From: Zea mays
Lineage: Eukaryota > Streptophyta > Magnoliopsida > Poales > Poaceae
Length of the DNA: 64,000 nt
Direction of reading: 5' to 3'
Assembly (NCBI RefSeq): GCF_902167145.1
Contig: NC_050104.1
Span: 95,739,849-95,803,848, forward strand
The position numbers and the translations under genes are program-made. Positions 1 to 11,164 of the stretch are shown here, piece by piece. The notes beneath the pieces are model-generated. The model was not told the origin of the DNA. It searched no databases and worked only from the letters and a program-made list of their open reading frames with translations. Every line of letters begins with the position of its first letter. The stretch's first letter is position 1.

Positions 1-1796
1 TTAAAGGCAACTCCCCCTACGTGCGCCCCCAGGCGCCGCGGGCCGAGTCTTCTCCAACACGCTCCAAGGCCCTCCCCTGCGACTCGGGGGCTGGGTCCCG
101 CATGTCATGCAAGCCGGCTCAGGGCAGAAGAAGCCAAACCGCCGCGCATGGTGCGCACGACCGTCCAGCGGTTACAGGCGACCCCCCATTTCCGCCCAGA
201 CCAACGGGCAGAAGGGGCGAGCAGCCATGCAGGCGGCATGCAACCGCGCCAGATGGACGCGCTTCTCCAACTTCTGACACGCCAGCTTGGAACCCAGGCC
301 CACGCGTCGAGCAACCGGCACGCCAGTTGCTGCAGGCAAGCAACCGCACCGCCACTTGTGCCACCATCGCGCCTCTCCGGTTGCGAAGCCTATGCCACGA
401 CTCGAGGCGACCCAACAGCGCTAGACTGGCGCGTCGGTCAAAGCGACCGAAAGTGGGCCGGCAGTAATAGCGGTGGCAGGCGGGCGGGCGCAGCGGTCAC
501 GTCGTCAGCCAGGCTCACATCCCATCCTGAGACAGCAAGAGAGCCTCCTCTCACGGCGTGAAGACGGTGCACCCGTGACCCGTTCCTCGAACGGATCACC
601 CGCGCGCAACGGCCGCCCCGCCAACCACTCGCCCCGTCGCATTAACTCCGCGGCGGGACACGCGGCGCTTCTGGCAGGAGGAGCGCGCGACGCTTCACCT
701 TCGCCTTAATAACCGTGTCAGAAAAGGTACGCCACGTCGTCTGATTTCGTATCCTTTTCCGTTTTCCTCTTTCTCTATCTCTTGCAACAGGGACCGGGGA
801 AGGGGGATGCCCCGAGAGGGATCCTTCTCCGCGAAGGAACCGGGCTCCGCGCCCCCCATTACTGATCAGGGGTTCGAAGGCTGGCCCCCCGAGGGTTCAA
901 CAGCCGCCTCAGATCGCGTGGGCCCGACACCCACTACTGGTCAGGGGTTCGAAGGCCGGCCCTCCGAAGGGCTCCACGGCCGCCTCAGGCTACTCGGGCT
1001 CCGCGCCCACTACTGATCAGGGGTTCGAAGGCTGGCCTCCGAAGGGTTCACAGTCGCCTCAGACACCGAGCGAGGGATGACCAGGGGTACGTTCGATACA
1101 TAACCGAGGCTCGGGCTGCGCTCCCGAGGTACCCTAGGACATATCCGAGACCAGCGGGAACGATCTTGTAACGGAATCCCATCGGAGGGAGGCATCGAGC
1201 CCTCGGACCCCGTCGCCAGGGGACCGGGTCCGGCAAGTCACCCGCAGGTACTTTTGGGCGTGCCTCTGGGCCCCTAGCCGACCCCCAACGAACGGGGCAC
1301 GGACGTCCACTCGGATTACCCGCTTGCAGCTCACCGGAGACACCATGTTCGGTGCCCATCGAGGGTAACATGGCGCACTCCCCCCCTCCTCCTTGCGGAA
1401 AGGCGACGTAGGGGCGTATGTAAAAAGTCGAGTCTGTCCCTGATCGTCCTCTCGCCCTGTGCAGAGGCTCGGGGGCTGCTCTCGCAAAAACCGGCTCCGG
1501 CCAAATCGTTGACAGCGTCAACATACCAGCCCGAGAGCTTGGGCCCCGACCGTGCACCCGGGCTACGGCCAGTTCGCATGAGGGAACGACCAGACCAGCC
1601 GAAGCGTTAAGCGAAGTATTAAGACCTCGAAGGAGTGTAACCACTCCTCCGAGGCCTCGGGGGCTACACCCGGCGGGTGCGCTCGCGCGCACCCACCGGA
1701 ACGAAATGCAACCGAGAAAGGCTGGTCCCCTTGCAAAAAAGTGCGACGAAAGCCTCCAAGCGAGTGCTAACACTCCCTTCGAGGCTCGGGGGCTAC
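1..1796 (+). mobile_element. 3' internal non-coding region of a Huck-like gypsy element (element A, 5' part outside window)
   Basis: This stretch aligns by eye with 25048-26857, the region just before the 3' LTR of the complete Huck-like element in this window, and it leads directly into a matching LTR at 1797. It is GC-rich and has short reading frames on both strands, but none resembles a retrotransposon protein, so I read it as the 3' untranslated part. Repeated phrases such as actactgatcaggggttcgaaggctgg occur several times between about 860 and 1050. A purine-rich tract ends at 1796. The element is cut by the window edge, so its TSD cannot be tested. Confidence 0.85.
1781..1796 (+). other. 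Polypurine tract of element A
   Basis: The G-rich stretch gaggctcgggggctac lies immediately before the LTR start TGTCGGGG. The same tract precedes the 3' LTR at 26858. This is the expected place for the plus-strand primer. Confidence 0.75.
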
Positions 1797-2287
1797 TGTC
1801 GGGGACCATAATTAGGGGTACCCTCAAGACGCCTAATTCTCAGCTGGTAACCCCCATCAGCATAAAGCTGCAAAGGCCTGATGGGCACGATTAAGTCAGG
1901 GATCAGTCCACACGAGTGACTCGATCACGCTTCACCCGAGCCTAGCCTCGGCCGAAGGCAGCCGACCTCGAGAGACTTCCGTCTCGCCCGAGGCCCCCTT
2001 TTTATGGCGGACACATCACCGGCTTGCCCAAGGCCTTGGCTTCGCTCAGAAGCAACCTTGACTAAATCACCACACCGACTGACCAAATTGCAGGGGCATT
2101 TAACGCAAAGGTGGCCTGACACCTCTATCCTGACACGCGCCCCCGGCAGAGCCGAGGTGACCGCCGTCACTCCACCGCTCCACTGGCCAGTCTGACAGAA
2201 GGACAGCGCCGCCTGCGCCACTCCGACTGCAGTGCCACTCGACAGAGTGAGTCTGACAGGCAATTAGGCCTTGCCAAAGGCGCCACG

Positions 2288-2850
2288 GCGAACTCCGCTC
2301 CGCCCGACCCCAGGGCTCGGACTCGGGCTAAGACCCGGAAGACGGCGAACTCCGCTCCGCCCGACCCCAGGGCTCGGACTCGGGCTAAGACCCGGAAGAC
2401 GGCGAACTCCGCTCCGCCCGACCCCAGGGCTCGGACTCGGGCTAAGACCCGGAAGACGGCGAACTCCGCTCCGCCCGACCCCAGGGCTCGGACTCGGGCT
2501 AAGACCCGGAAGACGGCGAACTCCGCTCCGCCCGACCCCAGGGCTCGGACTCGGGCTAAGACCCGGAAGACGGCGAACTCCGCTCCGCCCGACCCCAGGG
2601 CTCGGACTCGGGCTAAGACCCGGAAGACGGCGAACTCCGCTCCGCCCGACCCCAGGGCTCGGACTCGGGCTAAGACCCGGAAGACGGCGAACTCCGCTCC
2701 GCCCGACCCCAGGGCTCGGACTCGGGCTAAGACCCGGAAGACGACGAAACTCCGCTCCGCCCGACCCCAGGGCTCGGACTCGGGCTAAGACCCGGAAGAC
2801 GACGAAACTCCGCCTCGCCCGACCCCAGGGCTCGGACTCCGCCCTGGCCT
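2288..2850 (+). repeat. 57-bp tandem repeat in the LTR of element A
   Basis: Eight units of 57 bp from 2288 to 2743 appear identical, followed by two diverged units. Each unit contains cgcccgaccccagggctcgg. The same region of the other two Huck-like LTRs has diverged units of about 56 bp with one fewer C. Because 57 is a multiple of three, the array keeps several frames open on both strands. The near-perfect identity suggests recent expansion or gene-conversion-like homogenisation, or an assembly effect. Confidence 0.9.
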
Positions 2851-3339
2851 CGGCCGGACGACTTCCGCCTCGCCCGACCCCCTGGCTCGGGCTCGGCCAC
2901 GGCAACTGAAGGCAAGACTCAACCTCGGCTTCGGAGGAAACCCCACGTCGCCCTGCCTAGAGCACAGACCGCCACGTCAACAGGAAACGTCATCATCATC
3001 CTACCCCGAATCGACTCGGGTCACGGAGAACAAGACCGGCGTCTCGTCCGGCCAGCTCCGCCAGAGGGGCAATGATGGCGCTCCACGAGCTCTATGACGA
3101 CGGCGGCCCCCAGCTCTCTTACGGCAGCAGGACAACGTCAGCAGGGACTTGACCGCTCCAACAGCTGTCCCTCCATCAGGCTCCATCGCACCTCCGATAG
3201 CCACGACATCACGCCAGCAGGATGCCCAGATCTCTCCGGCTGCCACATCGGCATGTACCTAGGGCACTAGCTCTCCCTCCGCTAGACACGTAGCACTCTG
3301 CTACATCCCCATTGTACACCTGGATCCTCTCCTTACAAC

Positions 3340-3346
3340 TATAAAA
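3340..3346 (+). promoter_or_regulatory. TATA box in LTR of element A
   Basis: The sequence tataaaa followed by ggaaggaccaggg is conserved at the same LTR position in all three Huck-like LTRs (also 5807 and 28227). It is the likely core promoter element of the LTR. Confidence 0.6.
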
Positions 3347-3650
3347 GGAAGGACCAGGGCCTTCTCAGAGAAGGTTGGCCGCGCGGGACCGAGGACGGGA
3401 CAGGCGCTCTCTTGGGGCCGCTCGCTTCCCTCACCCGCGTGGACGCTTGTAACCCCCCTACTGCAAGCGCACCTGACCTGGGCGCGGGACGAACACGAAG
3501 GCCGCGGGACTTCCACCTCTCTCACGCTCGGCTCCGGCCGCCTCGCCTCTCCCCCCTCCGCGCTCGCCCACGCGCTCGACCCATCTGGGCTGGGGCACGC
3601 AGCACACTCACTCGTCGGCTTAGGGACCCCCCTGTCTCGAAACGCCGACA

Positions 3651-4214
3651 GATTTAATAGAGACTATGGTGTGAGAGTGATTTGATTACGTGTTTTGCAA
3701 AGTTTAAACTAGTCGATTATATAATGGTATAGATATAGATTAATAAACGTCCGTACATACGTAATACTATATAAATTTAGCTAGGTACATGCACCATGTC
3801 AGCTTATATACTGACATATGTGAAAGGTGGCTGCGGAAAGATAGTTCATGGTACTTATCGTTAATATGTGTAGGCTTTAATGCAACCTGACAAGCAAAAG
3901 CATTGACCTAGTTAGAAAAGGGTATAATATTGTTAGTCATCAGTTACTCCACACGAACTATTGGGTGTTAGTGGCCATCACCATTGTACGTATCGCAATT
4001 CTAAATTTGGGGTGAACGTCATATGATTTAGTACCTGACTGCCGATTCCGGCTTGCTTACAAGAAAACACTTGCAGATAATCTATTAAATTAAACAAGAT
4101 GGACTTTCACCCGCATAATAACCAATTGATTGCCTGTCTATTTTGGGCTTTTCACTTTTCTTCTCACGTTCCACGTGTCCAACCAGCAGTGGCTAAATTG
4201 TAAAGGCAATATAG
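3651..4214. other. AT-rich spacer between element A and the P450-carrying LTR element
   Basis: No reading frame, RNA gene or element end is recognised here. The base composition changes sharply from the GC-rich LTR to AT-rich DNA. It may be low-copy host DNA or part of an unrecognised older element. The last five bases (tatag, 4210-4214) are the left TSD of the next element. Confidence 0.6.
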
Positions 4215-4437
4215 TGTCAGCAAACTGTCATGTGGGGTCTTTGACATGTGGCAATTAGGCATATTCAGCTATAAAAAGAGATAGGTTGAAGCTGTGGAGG
4301 ATCATCAAAGAATCAATTTACAAACTGAAGACTACATTTCCCCATTACTCTCATATGCTTCCTCTCCTTCCCTCTCATGTTACCAGTTCTTCTATCTCTA
4401 ATACATTCTGTTGTACCCTGATTTGCCAGAATAATAT
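4215..4437 (+). mobile_element. 5' LTR of element B, first part
   Basis: This matches 31382-31604 with only a few substitutions. It is interrupted after AATAT by the Huck-like element and resumes at 28532. A TATAAAAA box lies at 4270-4277. Confidence 0.93.
4270..4277 (+). promoter_or_regulatory. TATA box in 5' LTR of element B
   Basis: tataaaaa occurs 55 bp into the LTR, and the 3' LTR has tataaaa at the same place (31437-31443). Confidence 0.55.
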
Positions 4438-4929
4438 TGTCGGGGACCATAATTAGGGGTACCATCAAGACTCCTAATTCTCAGCTGGTAACCCCCATCA
4501 GCACAAAGTTGCAAAGGCCTGATGGGTGCGACTAAGTCAGGGATCGGTCCATTCGAGGGACTCGATCACGCCTCGCCCGAGCCCAGCCTCGGGCAAGGGC
4601 AGCCGATCCCGGAGGATCTACGTCTCGCCCGAGGCCCCCCTCCAGCGACGAACATACCTCCGGCTCGCCCGAGGCCCAGTCTTCGCCAAGAAGCAACCCT
4701 GGCCAAATCGCCACGCCAACCGACCAAATCGCAGGGGCATTTAATGCAAAGGTGGCCTGACACCTTTATCCTGACGCACGTCCTCCAGTCGACAGAGCCG
4801 AAGTGACCGCAGTCACTTTGCCGCTCCACTGACCGGCCTGACAGAAGGACAGCGCCACCTGCGCCGCTCCGACTGTTGTGCCACTCGACAGAGTGAGGCT
4901 GACAGACAGCCAGGCCCGGCCTCGGGCAC

Positions 4930-5290
4930 CATAGGAAACTCCGCTTCGCCCGACCCAGGGCTTGGACTCGGGCTCAGCCCTGGAAGACGGCGAACTCCGC
5001 TCCGCCCGACCCAGGGCTCGGACTCGGGCTCAGCCCCGGAAGACGGCGAACTCCGTTCCGCCCGACCCAGGGCTCGGACTCGGGCTCAGCCCCGGAAGAC
5101 GGCGAACTCCGCTCCGCCTGACCCGGGGCTCGGACTCGGGCTCGGCCCCGGAAGACGACGAACTCCGCTCCGCCCGACCCAGGGCTCGGACTCGGGCTCA
5201 GCCCCGGAAGACGGCGAACTCCGCTCCGCCCGACCCAGGGCTCAGACTCGGGCTCAACCCCTGAAGACGACGAACTCCGCTTCGCCCGAC
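4930..5290 (+). repeat. Diverged tandem repeat of about 56 bp in the 5' LTR of element C
   Basis: Six to seven units contain gctcggactcgggctcagcccc. They correspond to the expanded 57-bp array of element A and to 27350-27720 in the 3' LTR. The units differ from each other, unlike those of element A. Confidence 0.8.
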
Positions 5291-5806
5291 CCCAGGGCTC
5301 GGACTCAGCCCTGGCCTCCGCCGACGGTCTCCGCCTCGCCCGACCCAGGGGCTCGGACTCGACCTCGGCCTCGAAAGACAGACTCGACCTCGACCTCGGA
5401 GGAGCCTCCACATCGCCCAACCTAGGGCACGGACCGACCACGTCAACAGGAGGCGCCATCATTACCCTACCCCAAGCTGACTCAGGCTACGGGGAATAAG
5501 ACCGGCGTCCCATCTGGCTCGCTCCGCCAGACAAGTAATGATGGCGCCCCGGACGCTCTATGACGACGACGGCTCTCAGCCCCCTTACGGAAGCAAGAGG
5601 ACGTCAACAAGGACTCGACAGCCCCGACAGCTGTCCTTCCGCCAGGCTCCAGCGCTCCTCCGACGGCCACGACACCACACGAACCGGGTGCCAAAACCTC
5701 TCCGGCTGCCACGATGGCATGTACTTAGGGCGCTAGCTCTCCTCTGCTAGACACGTTAGCACTCTGCTACACCCCCCATTGTACACCTGGATCCTCTCCT
5801 TACGCC

Positions 5807-5813
5807 TATAAAA
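5807..5813 (+). promoter_or_regulatory. TATA box in 5' LTR of element C
   Basis: tataaaa followed by ggaaggaccagggc lies about 300 bp before the LTR end. This is the likely start region for the genomic transcript. Confidence 0.6.
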
Positions 5814-6107
5814 GGAAGGACCAGGGCCCTCTTATAGAGGGTTGGCCGCGCAGGGAAGAGGACGGGACAGGCGCTCGCGTGAGGCCGCTCGCTCCCCTCC
5901 CGCGTGGACGCTTGTAACCCCCTACTGCAAGCGCACCCGACCTGGGCGCAGGACAAACACGAAGGCCGCGGGATTCCCACCTCTCTCTCGCTCCGGCTGC
6001 CTTTTCCCCCCTTCGCGCTCCGTCTCGCGCCGACCATCTGGGCTGGGGCACGCGGCGACATTTCGCTCGTCGACCCAGGGACCCCCCGGTCTCGAAACGC
6101 CGACAGT

Positions 6108-6125
6108 TGGCGCGCCAGGTAGGGG
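6108..6125 (+). other. Primer binding site of element C
   Basis: tggcgcgccaggtagggg starts two bases after the LTR end (6105). TGG at this point is the usual complement of a tRNA CCA end. I did not assign the tRNA. Confidence 0.75.
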
Positions 6126-6286
6126 CCTGCTGCGTGTTGACGAACAGCTTCCCGTCAAGCTCCAGATGGGCAGTCTCCAGCAACCTTTCCAGCCCAGGAC
6201 GGTGCTCCGTTTCGGGAGTCTTGAGTTCATGTCCCTCGACGGCAGCTACGACATGATACTCCTTCCCCCGCCGTGCGACAGCGACA

Positions 6287-7665
6287 ATGGCGGCCGACAG
6301 CCCGCCCGCCGGCGGCGGAATCGACGACGTCTTCCCCGCGTGGTGGAAGAATAACATTCGAGCTCACCCCGCCCTCTCCCCCGCCGACGGAGGAGGAGGC
6401 GGGGCAACCAAGGCCAAGCAGGAGGTGGCACCTCGTCGGCTGTCGAGCGAGTCGACAGCGCCGGCGCCCCAACGGGGGGCACGTCGGGCATTGACCTCGC
6501 GTTTGAGACGAAGACGAGCGCCGTCTCCCCGCAACACGCCAATTCCAAGCAAACGGACGACGCCAGCACGCTCGCGAAAGGCTTGCTGGGCGTCACCCTC
6601 GTACCTGAGATGACGGTGCAGTCAGTCCCTGACGTGACTTCGTCACCGCCCGTCGACCAAGAGGTACCCACCGATTCCCATCTCACGCCCTTTGGATTCA
6701 GCCTCGACCCACCAAGCGACTTCGCTTTGGCGGACGCTCTCGTAGAGGCGAGTCCAAACCCTCTGGGGTTTCGTATGCGGTCACCCTGGGACCGGCTAAC
6801 GGACGTCTCGACCTACGGGCCCTCGGGGTCCGAGGAAGATGACGTGTCCGACTTCTGTTGGGATTTCTCCGGACTTGGTAACCCCAGTGCCATGCAGGAC
6901 TTCATGACCGCATGCGACTACTGCCTTTCCGACTGTTCCGACGGTAGCCGCAGCCTCGGCGACGAGGACTGCGGCCCAAGTCGTGAATGTTTCCACGTCG
7001 ATCTAGGGGGTCCCTCCGAAGGCAACCATCTTGGTATGCCGGAGAACGGTGATCTCCCTAGGCCTGTGCCTCGCGTTGACATCCTACGGGAGCTAGCTGT
7101 GGTCCCCGTTCAGGCGGGGGGTCATGACCCACAGCTCGAGAAAATCCGCGGGGTGCAGGCCAGGCTCGACGAGGGAGCAGGAACACTTGAGCTGATCCGC
7201 CGGGACATCGGGCAGGAATGGGCGGGCCAACCTCCGGCCGGAGAAGTGCGCCATCTACCCTAGGGTATCCAGCACCGCATCGCCGACGATGTCAGGGTGA
7301 GGCCGCCACCCGCTTCCAGTGGAGTCGGCCAGAACCTGGCTGCAGCGGCAATGCTTCTCCGTGCTATGCCGGAGCCATCAACCACCGAGGGGCGGCGAAT
7401 CCAGGGAGAGCTCAAGAATCTCCTGGAGGGCGTCGCGGTCCGATGGGCTGAGAGCTCCGCCTCCCGAAGGCAGGGGTACCCCTCGGAACATCGCGCCGCG
7501 ACTTCCCGATTCATGCGGGAAGCCTCGGTCCACACCGGGCGCATGCGCGACACAACGCCTGCGGCCCCGGGTCGCCTCGGCAACGAGCACCATCACCGCA
7601 ACCGTCGGGCCCACCTCGACGAAAGGGTGCACCGAGGCTACCACCCCAGGCGTGGGGGACGCTAC
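6287..7665 (+). pseudogene. gag: Huck-like gag, N-terminal part (broken)
   Basis: This is the first part of the structural polyprotein, read from a candidate ATG at 6287. The frame switches at a run of six G near 6475, in the direction expected from loss of one base. It continues as an acidic region (6583-7263), meets an in-frame TAG at 7261-7263, and runs on in the same frame to codon TAC at 7663-7665, where the copia element is inserted. Reading continues at 17885 after the insertion. The region is Ser/Pro/Asp-rich with no catalytic motif, as expected for the variable N-terminus of Tat-lineage gag. The exact start codon is uncertain, because an upstream reading frame covers 6121-6354. Confidence 0.75.
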
Positions 7666-8247
7666 TGAGAGCACCTAGAGGGGGGGTGAATAGGTGATCC
7701 TGTAAAACTTGAAAACTTAACTCACAAAAACTTGATTAAGTGTTAGCACAATAATTGCCAAGTGGCTAAAGAGGAGTCTTCAACAAAACACAATAACCAA
7801 AAGAGATCAATCACAGAGATGGCACAGTGGTTTATCCCGTGGTTCGGCCAAGACCAACGCTTGCCTACTCCACGTTGTGGCGTCCCAACGGACGAGGGTT
7901 GCAATCAACCCCTCTCAAGCGTCCAAAGACCCACTTGAATACCACAGTGTTTTGCTTTGCTTTTCTTAATCCCGTTTGCGAGGAATCTCCACAACTTGGA
8001 GTGTCTCGCCCTTACACTTGAAGTTCACAGAGAAGCACGGAGTAAGGGAGGGATTAGCAACTCACACAAGACACAAAGATCACAGCAAATACGCACACAC
8101 AAGACCCAGACTTAAGCTCAAAAGACTAGCACACTAGAATGGGGCTCAAATCACTAGAATGTTGAACAAGCGCGCAAGAATGGAGTGTGAGTGATCAAGA
8201 TTGCTCAAGGAATGCTTGGTATCCTCCTCCATGCGCCTAGGGGTCCC

Positions 8248-8254
8248 TTTTATA
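8248..8254 (-). promoter_or_regulatory. TATA box in 3' LTR of element D
   Basis: The minus strand reads tataaaa followed by gggaccc, at the same LTR position as 17214-17220 in the 5' LTR. Confidence 0.6.
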
Positions 8255-8317
8255 GCCCCAAGGCAGCTAGGAGCCGTTGAGAGCATTCCAGGAAGGCTGA
8301 TCTTGCCTTCTGTCGCC

Positions 8318-8675
8318 TGGCGCACCGGACAGTCCGGTGCACCACCGGACACTGTCCGGTGCGGATATCCTTCCTTATTTGGCGAAGCCGACCGTTGGCG
8401 CCTGGGAGCCGTTGGCGCACCGGACACTGTCCGGTGCACACTGGACAGTCCGGTGCCCCCTCCCGACCATTGGCTCGGCCATGAGTCTTGCGCAGATCGC
8501 GCAGCCGACCGTTGGCCCGGCCGACCGTTGGCTCACCGGACAGTCCGGTGCACACCAGACAGTCCGGTGAATTATAGTCGTACGCCGTTAATTCCTTCCC
8601 GAGAGCGGCAAGTTCGCCTGAGCCAGTCTGGCACACCGGACACTGTCCGATGCGCCACCGGACAGTCCGGTGCAC
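8318..8675. repeat. Cluster of CCGGACAGTCCGG-type palindromes in the LTR
   Basis: Repeated perfect or near-perfect palindromes built on caccggacagtccggtg or caccggacactgtccggtg are spaced through this part of the LTR. They alternate with a second repeated phrase, ccgaccgttgg. The other LTR has the same array at about 17284-17641. The cluster lies upstream of the TATA box in the element's own direction, where regulatory sites would be expected. Confidence 0.9.
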
Positions 8676-8913
8676 CTAGACCGAGCTGACTTTGGCTGAA
8701 CAGAGCCATCTCATTTCCAATTCAATCTTTCCTATTTCCAGCACTTAGACACAATATATTAGTCCACAAAACAATGTACTAAGTCTAGAAACATACCTTT
8801 TGACATGATTTGCACTTTGTCCACCACATTGCATAGATCAACACAAAAGCACTTGCGTTGGCACTCAATCACCAAAATACTTAGAAATGGCCCAAGGGCA
8901 CATTTCCCTTTCA

Positions 8914-8930
8914 ATCTCCCCCTTTTTGGT
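8914..8930 (-). other. Polypurine tract of element D
   Basis: The minus strand reads accaaaaagggggagat directly before the 3' LTR start tgaaagg. This is the classic purine tract of this copia group. Confidence 0.9.
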
Positions 8931-9657
8931 GATTTATGCCAACACAACATAAAGCAACTAGAACAAGTGCAATATCAATGAAAACTCAATATAGTTTTGA
9001 TTCATATTTGGCATATATGGATCACTCTTTGCCACCACTTGGTTTGTTTTTGCAAATCAAACTCAAATTTCTATCTCTAAGTCAAACACACATGTTAAGA
9101 CTTAAAGAGAGTCATTCCAAGAGAAATTGATTCAAGATTTCAAAAACTTCCCTTTTTCCCATAATCAACACTTCTCCCCACAAGAAGCCAACTTTTGACA
9201 ATAAAAGAGTTTTGACAAACCAAAAGCTCTATTCTACTATTTTCAAAAACTCTCAAGTGGTAGTTGATCCATTTATTGCTTTGGCCTTTATTTTCTCCCC
9301 CTTTGGCATCAAGCACCAAAACGGGATCAACCTTGGCCCTTTAACCCCATTGCCTCACAAAAATCTTCAACTAAGAATACAAAGGCAATAGGAGTACATG
9401 AGATGAACTTGGAATAAGTTACCCTCTCATCGGAGTGCAGTGGAAGTCTTTCATGGTCCAAGTCCACCTTTTCCCTTTCATACCTCCTTTGAGACTAAGT
9501 CAAGCAAACTCAAGCACAAGATTAGTCTCAAAGGGTCAAGTTGTAGCACAACTCCCCCTAAATATGTGCATCACTTGCACAAGGACTTGTGAGGTCCGGG
9601 GAGTGTTTGTACAACTTGAGCACCACAAGTAAGCAACAAAATGCATAAGGAACATGA
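8931..9657 (-). other. 3' untranslated region of copia element D
   Basis: This AT-rich stretch lies between the RT-RNase H stop and the purine tract. I found no coding similarity in it. The plus strand is C/A-rich with tctcccc motifs, mirroring purine-rich minus-strand RNA. Confidence 0.7.
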
Positions 9658-11159
9658 TCAAAGGCATAAACACATGTATGCTATAAATAAATCCAAGTTC
9701 CGCGAATCTAGAACATTTAGCTCACTACGCAGCCTGCAAAAGGTCTTCTCATCTAAAGGCTTGGTAAAGATATCGGCTAGCTGGTTCTCGGTGCTAACAT
9801 GAAACACTTCGATATCTCCTTTTTGCTGGTGGTCTCTCAAAAAGTGATGCTGGATGTCAATGTGCTTTGTGCGGCTGTGCTTAACAGGATTTTCCGCTAT
9901 TCGGATAGCACTTTCATTATCACATAGGAGTGGGACTTTGCTCAGATTGTAGCCAAAGTCCCGGAGGGTTTGCCTCATCCAAAGTAGTTGCGCGCAACAT
10001 TGTCCTGTGGTAACGTACTCGGCCTCAGCGGTGGATAGGGCAACGGAAGTTTGTTTCTTAGAATTCCATGACACCAGGGACCTTCCTAAGAATTGGCACG
10101 TCCCCGATGTACTCTTCCTATCGACCTTACATCCAGCATAGTCGGAATCTGAATATCCAATCAAGTCAAAGTTAGACCCCTTTGGATACCAGATCCCGAA
10201 GCAAGGCGTAGCGACTAAATATCTAAGGATTCGCTTCACGGCCACAAGGTGACACTCCCTTGGATCGGATTGAAATCGAGCACACATGCATACGCTGAGC
10301 ATAATATCCGGTCTACTAGCACATAAATAAAGTAAAGACCCTATCATTAACCGGTATGCTTTTTGATCAACAGACTTACCTCCTTTGTTGAGGTCGGTGT
10401 GTCCGTCGGTTCCCATCGGCGTCTTTGCGGGCTTGGCGTCCTTCATCCCAAACCGCTTTAGCAAGTCTTGCGTGTACTTCGTTTGGGAGATGAAGGTGCC
10501 ATCCTTGAGTTGCTTCACTTGGAACCCAAGGAAGCAGTTCAACTCGCACATCATCGACATCTCGAATTTCTGCGTCATCACCCTGCTAAACTCTTCATAA
10601 GACTTTTGATTAGTAGAACCAAATATTATGTCATCGACATAAATTTGGCACACAAAGAGATCACCATCGCACGTCTTAGTGAAAAGAGTTGGATCGGCTT
10701 TCCCAACCTTGAAAGCATTAGCAATTAAAAAGTCTCTAAGGCATTCATACCATGCTCTTGGGGCTTGCTTAAGTCCATAGAGCGCCTTAGAGAGCTTACA
10801 CACGTGGTCGGGGTACCGTTCATCCTCGAAGCCAGGGGGTTGCTCCACGTACACCTCCTCCTTGATCGGCCCGTTGAGGAAAGCGCTCTTCACATCCATT
10901 TGGAACAACCTGAAAGAATGGTGAGCGGCATATGCTAGCAAGATACGAATTGATTCTAGCCTAGCCACAGGAGCGAAAGTCTCCTCAAAGTCCAAACCTG
11001 CGACTTGGGCATAACCTTTTGCCACAAGTCGAGCCTTGTTCCTCGTCACCACCCCGTGCTCGTCCTGTTTGTTGCGGAACACCCACTTGGTTCCCACAAC
11101 GTTTTGCTTGGGACGAGGCACCAGTGTCCAAACATCATTGCGCTTGAAGTTGTTGAGCT
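9658..11159 (-). CDS. pol: Copia reverse transcriptase and RNase H (3' half of pol)
   Basis: The frame is open for about 490 codons. It starts inside the RT fingers with [10 protein letters not shown], has the RT active site YVDDIIFGS, and continues to the RNase H landmarks [17 protein letters not shown] and the histidine-rich region [13 protein letters not shown]. It copies element RNA into DNA and removes the RNA strand inside the virus-like particle. Pol was one frame with the integrase part at 12448-13616. The solo LTR at 11165-12442 now separates them. The right end given is the last pol base before the TSD copy. The first Met in this frame is an internal GTG/ATG choice and is not a real start. 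Confidence 0.9.
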
Positions 11160-11164
11160 CTTCC

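Larger units (their letters stand above)
1797..3650 (+). mobile_element. 3' LTR of Huck-like element A
   Basis: The LTR runs from TGTCGGGGACC to CGCCGACA and is 1854 bp long. It matches the LTRs at 4438-6105 and 26858-28526 along most of its length but is about 185 bp longer. The extra length comes from an expanded 57-bp tandem array at 2288-2850. A TATAAAA box lies at 3340-3346, close to the equivalent box in the other two LTRs. The flanking bases after it are gattt; the matching TSD copy would be outside the window. The long reading frames on both strands inside it follow from the repeat period of 19 codons and are not genes. Confidence 0.9.
4438..6105 (+). mobile_element. 5' LTR of Huck-like element C
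   Basis: The LTR runs from tgtcgggg to ccgaca and is 1668 bp long. It pairs with 26858-28526; about a dozen differences are visible over the first 490 bp. It holds diverged tandem units of about 56 bp between roughly 4930 and 5290 and a TATAAAA box at 5807-5813. Confidence 0.95.
7666..8913 (-). mobile_element. 3' LTR of copia element D
   Basis: This 1248-bp LTR pairs with 16629-17879 with a few percent difference by eye; most of the differences I saw are in the first 500 bp. A TATAAAA box reads on the minus strand at 8248-8254. A palindrome-rich zone lies at about 8318-8675. Confidence 0.95.

Noticed and set aside
2264..2909. Long repetitive reading frames on both strands (PGLGLGLRP / SPSPGVGRSG repeats)
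   Set aside because: They arise from the 57-bp tandem repeat in a Huck-like LTR, whose period is a multiple of three. Both strands are open for the same reason and no protein family fits.
3651..4214. Possible tRNA or small RNA gene in the AT-rich spacer
   Set aside because: No tRNA box A/B pair or cloverleaf could be seen; nothing supports an RNA gene.
4974..5462. GC-rich reading frames in the Huck-like LTR (also 27618-27866)
   Set aside because: They lie wholly inside LTR tandem repeats and are not conserved in frame between the LTR copies.
8318..8675. CRISPR-like spaced palindromic repeats
   Set aside because: The palindromes are in the LTR of a plant copia element, spacing is irregular, spacers are not unique, and the other LTR has the same array.
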